Origin: an uncultured Eubacteriales bacterium
Lineage (GTDB): Bacteria > Bacillota > Clostridia > Oscillospirales > Oscillospiraceae
Direction of reading: 5' to 3'
Assembly (NCBI GenBank): GCA_900546075.1
Contig: URBH01000074.1
Span: 1 to 8,681, forward strand
Length of the DNA stretch: 8,681 nucleotides
The notes beneath the pieces are model-generated. The model was not told the DNA's origin, made no database searches, and worked only from the letters and a program-made list of their open reading frames with translations. The translations under genes and the position numbers were made by a program. This document shows positions 5,754-8,681 of this stretch, one piece after another (the first letter of the stretch is position 1; each line of letters starts with the position of its first letter).

Positions 5754-7454
5754 TTATCTATAGAACGTGTTCCCCCCGATAAACTCCCGCACCAGACTGG
5801 TGGGGGGGATTTCGTCGTCCACGTCCGCTTCCTGGATGTAGTTGAGGATTTTGACGATGTTGCGCACCTCGTCGTAGCACTCGTCCTCCGGCTGAACCGC
5901 GGTGAGCAGGGGGAAAATGTGCTTTTTCAGCACCGCAAGCTCATACAGCGTGGAGCTGTTGAAAATCACGTCGGCATTCTCCTGATAGGGGAAAATCCAC
6001 CGCTTTTCCCCCCGCTGGACGCTGTCCCACATGGAGAGCGTATGCTGCACCGACGCCCCCCGGGTTTCGTAGTCCCGGACAATGCGCCGCAGGAGCCGCA
6101 GATAGCTGGTGGGAATGCGGTTGTGATTGTCCAGGTTCAGTGGCAGCAGCGGGCTGACGTAAAGGCGGAAAATCAGCTTTTTGTCCACGCTTTCCGGGAG
6201 CATAGCGGGGTTCAGGCCGTGAAGCCCCTCCACAATGATGACGGAATCCGCTTCCAGACGCAGCCGTTTGCCCCGCCACTCCCGCTTCCCGGTGAGGAAG
6301 TTGAAGGATGGAAGCTCCACCTCCCCGCCCGCCAACAGCGTCGCCATGTCCTCCCGGAACAGGGCGCAGTCAATGGTGTTGATGTGCTCCAAATCCAGCT
6401 TGCCGTCGGGGCCGGGGGCAATTTTGTCCCGATCTATGTAATAGTCGTCCAGACTCATGAGAATGGGCTTTTTCCCATGGACGCGGAGCTGGGTGGCAAG
6501 GCGGTTCGCCGAGGTCGTCTTGCCCGAGGAACTGGGGCCTGCCAGCAGCACGGCCTTTGCCCCCCGCTGGCACACCTGGTCGGCCACCTGGGAAAACCGC
6601 TTCTCGTGCAGGGCTTCGTTGACCCGGATCAGCTCCCGGATGCGTCCGGAATTCGTCAGGTCGTTGAGGTCGGCCACCGTCTGGCACTCCATCAGCTCGC
6701 CCCAGCGCTCGCCCTCGTTATAAACGCTGAAAAAGTTGGGCATGGGCGGCACCTTGGCGCAGATTTCCGGATTGCCGTCGTCCGGGTAGACGAACACGAA
6801 GCCGCCGTCCGCCGGGAGAATGTCCCACACCGTCAGATACCCGGTGGAGGGCATCATCTCGCCGTAGTAATAGTCGGCGAAACATGCGTAGGCGTACTCG
6901 TCGAAATAGTCAGCCGTCCGCCAGGACAGGAGCCTTGCCTTGTCGGTCTGCCCTTCTTCCCGGAACCGGTCAATGGCCTTTTGCAGTTTTACCCGGCGGC
7001 GGATCAGGGGAATGTCCTGCCCCACCAGCTCACTGACCCGCGCTTTCAGGGTCGAAGCGGAAAAATCCCTTGCCCCCGCAACGCTGATGTACACACTGGA
7101 GCCAAGGGTGCAGGTCATTTTTGCCGTTGCCTCCGGCCACAGCTGCCCCATGGCCAGGAAAATGGCAAACTGCGCCGTGCGGATATAGCACTCCTTGCCC
7201 GCCGGGTCGGCGTAGCGGAGCAGACGGATTTCGCCGTTGGACGCCGCCATTGCCCGGCGCATGGACTGGCGGTCGGCCTCCGCTTCTTTTTGCCGCACGG
7301 GAATATAATTTAATGTAAAGACCTCACCGGCGATTTTCGCGGCAAGGGGTCTTTTTGTCAGGGCGCTTCCGTCCAGCCCCAGCTGCTTCACCAGCTCCAA
7401 CAGGCTCTGTCCCGGCTGGGGCAGCACCTTCCGTCCATCCATTGTCAAATCCAT
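5754..7454 (-). CDS. TGS-domain nucleoside kinase (uridine kinase/PRK-like)
   Basis: A 566-residue fusion of an N-terminal threonyl-tRNA-synthetase-like region and a C-terminal P-loop kinase of the uridine kinase/phosphoribulokinase class, which would phosphorylate a nucleoside such as uridine or cytidine with ATP. Residues 1-60 look like a TGS domain (PGQSLLELVKQLG), and about 60-220 resemble the second additional domain of ThrRS. The kinase starts near 295. It has the Walker A motif GPSSSGKTT at 306-314, DDYYIDRD at 336-343, an IIVEGLHGLNP lid-proximal strand at 406-416 and RIPTSYLRLLRRIVRDYETRG at about 446-466 (family R-rich loop). I chose the ATG at 7454 because AAGGAGG at 7463-7469 precedes it; the open frame upstream to 7811 is a shadow of the neighbouring gene. 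The exact substrate cannot be told from sequence. Confidence 0.9.
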   Translation of the reverse strand: MDLTMDGRKVLPQPGQSLLELVKQLGLDGSALTKRPLAAKIAGEVFTLNYIPVRQKEAEADRQSMRRAMAASNGEIRLLRYADPAGKECYIRTAQFAIFLAMGQLWPEATAKMTCTLGSSVYISVAGARDFSASTLKARVSELVGQDIPLIRRRVKLQKAIDRFREEGQTDKARLLSWRTADYFDEYAYACFADYYYGEMMPSTGYLTVWDILPADGGFVFVYPDDGNPEICAKVPPMPNFFSVYNEGERWGELMECQTVADLNDLTNSGRIRELIRVNEALHEKRFSQVADQVCQRGAKAVLLAGPSSSGKTTSANRLATQLRVHGKKPILMSLDDYYIDRDKIAPGPDGKLDLEHINTIDCALFREDMATLLAGGEVELPSFNFLTGKREWRGKRLRLEADSVIIVEGLHGLNPAMLPESVDKKLIFRLYVSPLLPLNLDNHNRIPTSYLRLLRRIVRDYETRGASVQHTLSMWDSVQRGEKRWIFPYQENADVIFNSSTLYELAVLKKHIFPLLTAVQPEDECYDEVRNIVKILNYIQEADVDDEIPPTSLVREFIGGNTFYR

Positions 7455-7473
7455 AACTGTTACCTCCTTGGGG

Positions 7474-7491
7474 AAATTGCACAAATTGCAC
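7474..7491 (-). repeat. Tandem 9-base repeat in the kinase leader
   Basis: Two exact head-to-tail copies of GTGCAATTT (minus-strand reading; copies at 7483-7491 and 7474-7482) lie between the predicted transcription start and the ribosome binding site of the kinase gene. They would be in the transcribed leader. They may be a protein or RNA binding site or chance; nothing in the sequence decides this. Confidence 0.6.
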
Positions 7492-7492
7492 A

Positions 7493-7521
7493 AAACGCGT
7501 GCTATATTATAGCACACGTTT
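7493..7521. promoter_or_regulatory. Long palindrome over the kinase promoter, candidate operator
   Basis: GTGCTATA and TATAGCAC form a perfect 8-bp inverted repeat around a single T (7499-7515). After one mismatch (C7498/A7516) the arms continue for five more pairs (AAACG and CGTTT), giving 13 of 14 paired positions. The palindrome covers the -10 element and half of the spacer of the kinase promoter, a typical place for a repressor operator. No obvious repressor gene lies beside it except PadR, whose own upstream region does not share this palindrome. Confidence 0.55.
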
Positions 7522-7534
7522 ATGTTTTCTGCAA
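7506..7534 (-). promoter_or_regulatory. Sigma-A promoter of the kinase-nuclease unit
   Basis: On the minus strand, TTGCAG (7529-7534), a 17-base spacer, and a perfect TATAAT (7506-7511) with a TGC extension. The predicted start is near 7499. The -35 lies only a few bases beyond the end of the HAAS-type gene (stop at 7538-7540), so the kinase has its own promoter and may also receive read-through. Confidence 0.8.
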
Positions 7535-7537
7535 GAT

Positions 7538-8041
7538 TTATTTTGATCTCGCCTTGCACCGCCGCAGGAGCAGGTATCCCACTACGCCGACGATCAGCAG
7601 CGCCGCCATCCACGCCGGTCTTGTCCAGGCGGGAGTGGTGACGAAAATGGCCGTGGGGCCGTCCGCGCCGCCGATGATGCCAATGGCTGCCGCACTCCCG
7701 CTCTGCACAAGCTCGCGGTGCAGAATGAAATAGCCGATCAGGGAAACGACGCCGTCGTACAGCAGCCGCACGCCCCCGATCGCCGCGATTCCCAGAAACA
7801 GAAAGCGCCACGGGCTTTTCCGGTAGGCATAGTCCTTCATCTGCTCGTTCAGGTCGGCGGCCGCTTTCGCCGGGGTGCCAAGCTCGGCGTAGATTTCCTC
7901 GTCGGTCTGGCCTGCCTCCCGGCGGGCGGCTATGGAGCTTTGGAAGTCGCTCATGACCCTGGCCTTTATCTCCAGGGGCAGGTTCAGCCGCCGCTCCACC
8001 GCGTTCACATATTTCTTCATTTTCTTTTCCGCCTGGGTCAT
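7538..8041 (-). CDS. HAAS/DUF1700-type membrane protein with a GIIGGADGPTAIF signature
   Basis: A 167-residue membrane protein of the kind usually paired with PadR regulators. Residues 1-72 form a HAAS-like helical domain (KKYVNAVERRLNLPLEIKAR, then QTDEEIYAELGTPAKAAADL). Hydrophobic segments follow at about 79-95, 97-107, 117-135 and 144-160, ending in a short basic tail. Residues 120-134 read IGIIGGADGPTAIFV. I recognise this from the membrane beta subunits of sodium-translocating decarboxylases (OadB/GcdB), where the aspartate is part of the ion site; here it is Asp127. The rest of the protein is far too short to be such a pump. The start overlaps the padR stop by four bases (ATGA) and is preceded by GGGAGG, so the two are translated together. 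In related pairs PadR controls the membrane protein; the function of the membrane protein is unknown. Confidence 0.82.
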   Translation of the reverse strand: MTQAEKKMKKYVNAVERRLNLPLEIKARVMSDFQSSIAARREAGQTDEEIYAELGTPAKAAADLNEQMKDYAYRKSPWRFLFLGIAAIGGVRLLYDGVVSLIGYFILHRELVQSGSAAAIGIIGGADGPTAIFVTTPAWTRPAWMAALLIVGVVGYLLLRRCKARSK

Positions 8042-8385
8042 GGTTCTTGTCCTCCCTGCAAAATAGCGTTTACCGTATTCTTAAATTCCCGCCAGACGCG
8101 CTGACGGCGGAGATTCTCCGCCCGTCCGGCCTCTGTGGCTTCGTAAATTTTCTTCGGCGACGCGCGCCCCTCCCCGGTTGACCATTGGGAGCGGATCATG
8201 CCGTCGTCCTCCAGGCGGTACAAAATCGGGTACAGTGTCCCTTCCTTCAGGGAAAAACGCCCCTGGGAGGACAGTTTCAGCTCCGACAGCAGCTCATAGC
8301 CGTAGGCCGGCTTCTCGCAGATCAGCTTCAGCACCAGCATTTCCAACACGCCCTTTTTCAATTGCTGGGCAAATCTGTCCTCCAT
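8038..8385 (-). CDS. PadR-family transcriptional regulator
   Basis: A 115-residue winged-helix repressor of the short PadR subfamily. The conserved helix pattern QQLKKGVLEMLVLKLI opens the domain (8-23), then YGYELLSEL (28-36), LKEGTLYPILYRLEDDGMI (46-64; recognition helix and wing) and KKIYEATEAGR (78-88), close to the KxYxLTxxG wing pattern of the family. A helical C-terminus would make the dimer. GGAGGG lies just before the ATG at 8385. It is the first gene of a two-gene unit with the HAAS-type membrane protein and very likely represses its own promoter at 8422-8450. The ligand or signal is not evident. Confidence 0.93.
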   Translation of the reverse strand: MEDRFAQQLKKGVLEMLVLKLICEKPAYGYELLSELKLSSQGRFSLKEGTLYPILYRLEDDGMIRSQWSTGEGRASPKKIYEATEAGRAENLRRQRVWREFKNTVNAILQGGQEP

Positions 8386-8402
8386 CGGCTTCCCTCCTAT
8401 TT

Positions 8403-8425
8403 AGTATTGCTAAGTATTTGTAATA
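8403..8425. promoter_or_regulatory. Candidate PadR operator sites at the promoter start region
   Basis: Two small inverted repeats sit at and just after the -10 element: TATT-TGT-AATA (8415-8425, plus reading) and TTAG-N5-CTAA (about 8401-8413). PadR-family operators are AT-rich dyads in this position. Both dyads are short and could be chance in AT-rich DNA. Confidence 0.3.
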
Positions 8426-8450
8426 TAGCATTCTTTCCTGGTTTTGTCAA
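8422..8450 (-). promoter_or_regulatory. Near-consensus sigma-A promoter of the padR unit
   Basis: On the minus strand, a perfect TTGACA (8445-8450), a 17-base spacer and TATATT (8422-8427) with a TGC extension. The predicted start is about 8415, some 30 bases before the padR start codon. Such a strong promoter makes sense if it is held down by the repressor it encodes. Confidence 0.85.
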
Positions 8451-8492
8451 GCAGCAAAGAGACTTGTTTGCTGGCTGGTTGTAAAACAGTTG

Positions 8493-8522
8493 ATGGAGCG
8501 TATCCGTGCAGATACGCTCCAT
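8493..8522. repeat. Perfect 12-bp inverted repeat (hairpin)
   Basis: ATGGAGCGTATC (8493-8504) and GATACGCTCCAT (8511-8522) pair perfectly around the six-base loop CGTGCA. TTT follows on the plus strand, but no long U-run on either side, so it is at best a weak intrinsic terminator. It could also be a processed stem or a repeat-element end. It lies about 40 bases upstream of the padR promoter. Confidence 0.8.
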
Positions 8523-8540
8523 TTCCCGTGACGCCATACG

Positions 8541-8605
8541 CAGCCCCTTGGCTCTCCCCTTGGGAGAGCTGTCACCGAAGGTGACTGAGAGGGTTTTGCA
8601 CCCTC
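8541..8605. repeat. Multi-hairpin interspersed repeat of the type common in gut Clostridia
   Basis: Three adjacent stem-loops: GCTCTCCC/GGGAGAGC (8551-8558 with 8562-8569), GTCACC/GGTGAC (8571-8576 with 8580-8585) and GAGGG/CCCTC (8589-8593 with 8601-8605). The order of a GGGAGAGC stem, a GTCACC stem and a GAGAGGG end matches, from memory, a short intergenic repeat found in many copies in Faecalibacterium-like and related genomes. It has no coding capacity. Whether it is a non-autonomous mobile element or a structured RNA is unknown. Confidence 0.6.
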
Positions 8606-8629
8606 GTTCCCCTCTCCGTCTTCGCTCTG

Positions 8630-8681
8630 AAGTGTACCCCATGTCAAGGACATTTTAATTCTGAGGGGTAGAAAAATTTAC
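8630..8681 (+). mobile_element. Possible left tip of an IS3/IS150-group insertion sequence
   Basis: TGTACCCCATGTCAAGGACA (8634-8653) resembles the terminal repeats of IS150-group elements as I recall them (TGTACTGACCCC, then a spacer and TTGGACA). Further right, GAGGGG at 8663-8668 could be the ribosome binding site of a transposase frame starting just past the edge. The element body is outside the window, so only the tip could be present. It could equally be an unrelated promoter region. Confidence 0.25.

Noticed and set aside
4836..7313. An 825-codon plus-strand open frame across the nuclease and kinase genes
   Set aside because: It is antisense to two genes with clear family motifs, has no recognisable domain and no ribosome binding site, and runs through the terminator. 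Long antisense frames are common in GC-rich DNA.
7493..7521. The palindrome as an intrinsic terminator for the HAAS-type gene
   Set aside because: The stem centre is AT-rich with almost no loop, the following T run is only four bases, and it coincides with a near-perfect promoter, so an operator or promoter role fits better.
7455..7811. N-terminal extension of the kinase frame
   Set aside because: It runs through the promoter and the HAAS-type gene in another frame; a strong AAGGAGG sits before the ATG at 7454.
8397..8642. Minus-strand frames of 81 and 68 codons upstream of padR
   Set aside because: They cross the hairpins, the repeat and the padR promoter, and show no conserved pattern or ribosome binding site.

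Overview
The window reads as chromosomal DNA of a spore-forming, moderately GC-rich member of the Clostridia, most likely Oscillospiraceae/Ruminococcaceae-like. This is inferred from five things: a GerW-type sporulation protein; a D,D-carboxypeptidase gene next to it; the scpA-scpB-DUF2953-ytfJ gene order; strong AGGAGG ribosome binding sites with TGn-extended sigma-A promoters; and a hairpin-rich repeat of a kind I associate with gut Clostridia. Nine of the ten genes lie on the minus strand. No rRNA, tRNA or CRISPR array is visible.

Layout on the minus strand, read right to left. The right edge (about 8450-8681) holds no gene. It carries a 12-bp perfect hairpin, a compact multi-hairpin repeat, and possibly the tip of an insertion sequence. 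Next comes a two-gene unit, a PadR repressor and a HAAS/DUF1700-type membrane protein, behind a near-consensus promoter. A second promoter, overlaid by a long palindrome, drives a 566-residue TGS-containing nucleoside (uridine-like) kinase. A visibly AT-richer GIY-YIG nuclease gene follows; its ribosome binding site abuts the kinase stop codon. A bidirectional terminator closes that unit.

In the middle, two divergent promoters (about 4399-4500) serve a plus-strand three-helix membrane protein of unknown function and the minus-strand operon scpA-scpB-DUF2953-ytfJ-dacF-type-rluB-type. The first four genes of this operon are overlapping or coupled. ScpA and ScpB are the kleisin and winged-helix partners of SMC condensin. 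The DUF2953 protein and YtfJ/GerW form a sporulation-linked pair. The carboxypeptidase trims peptidoglycan, and the last gene is a 23S rRNA pseudouridine synthase. A sigma-F-like promoter in front of the carboxypeptidase gene suggests that the distal genes can also be expressed in the forespore.

Most of the window is ordinary core genome. The less explained parts are the GIY-YIG nuclease inserted into a housekeeping transcription unit, the HAAS-type protein bearing a GIIGGADGPTAIF signature like that of sodium-pump decarboxylase beta subunits, the palindrome over the kinase promoter, and the repeat-rich right edge. I see no clear new multi-gene system.
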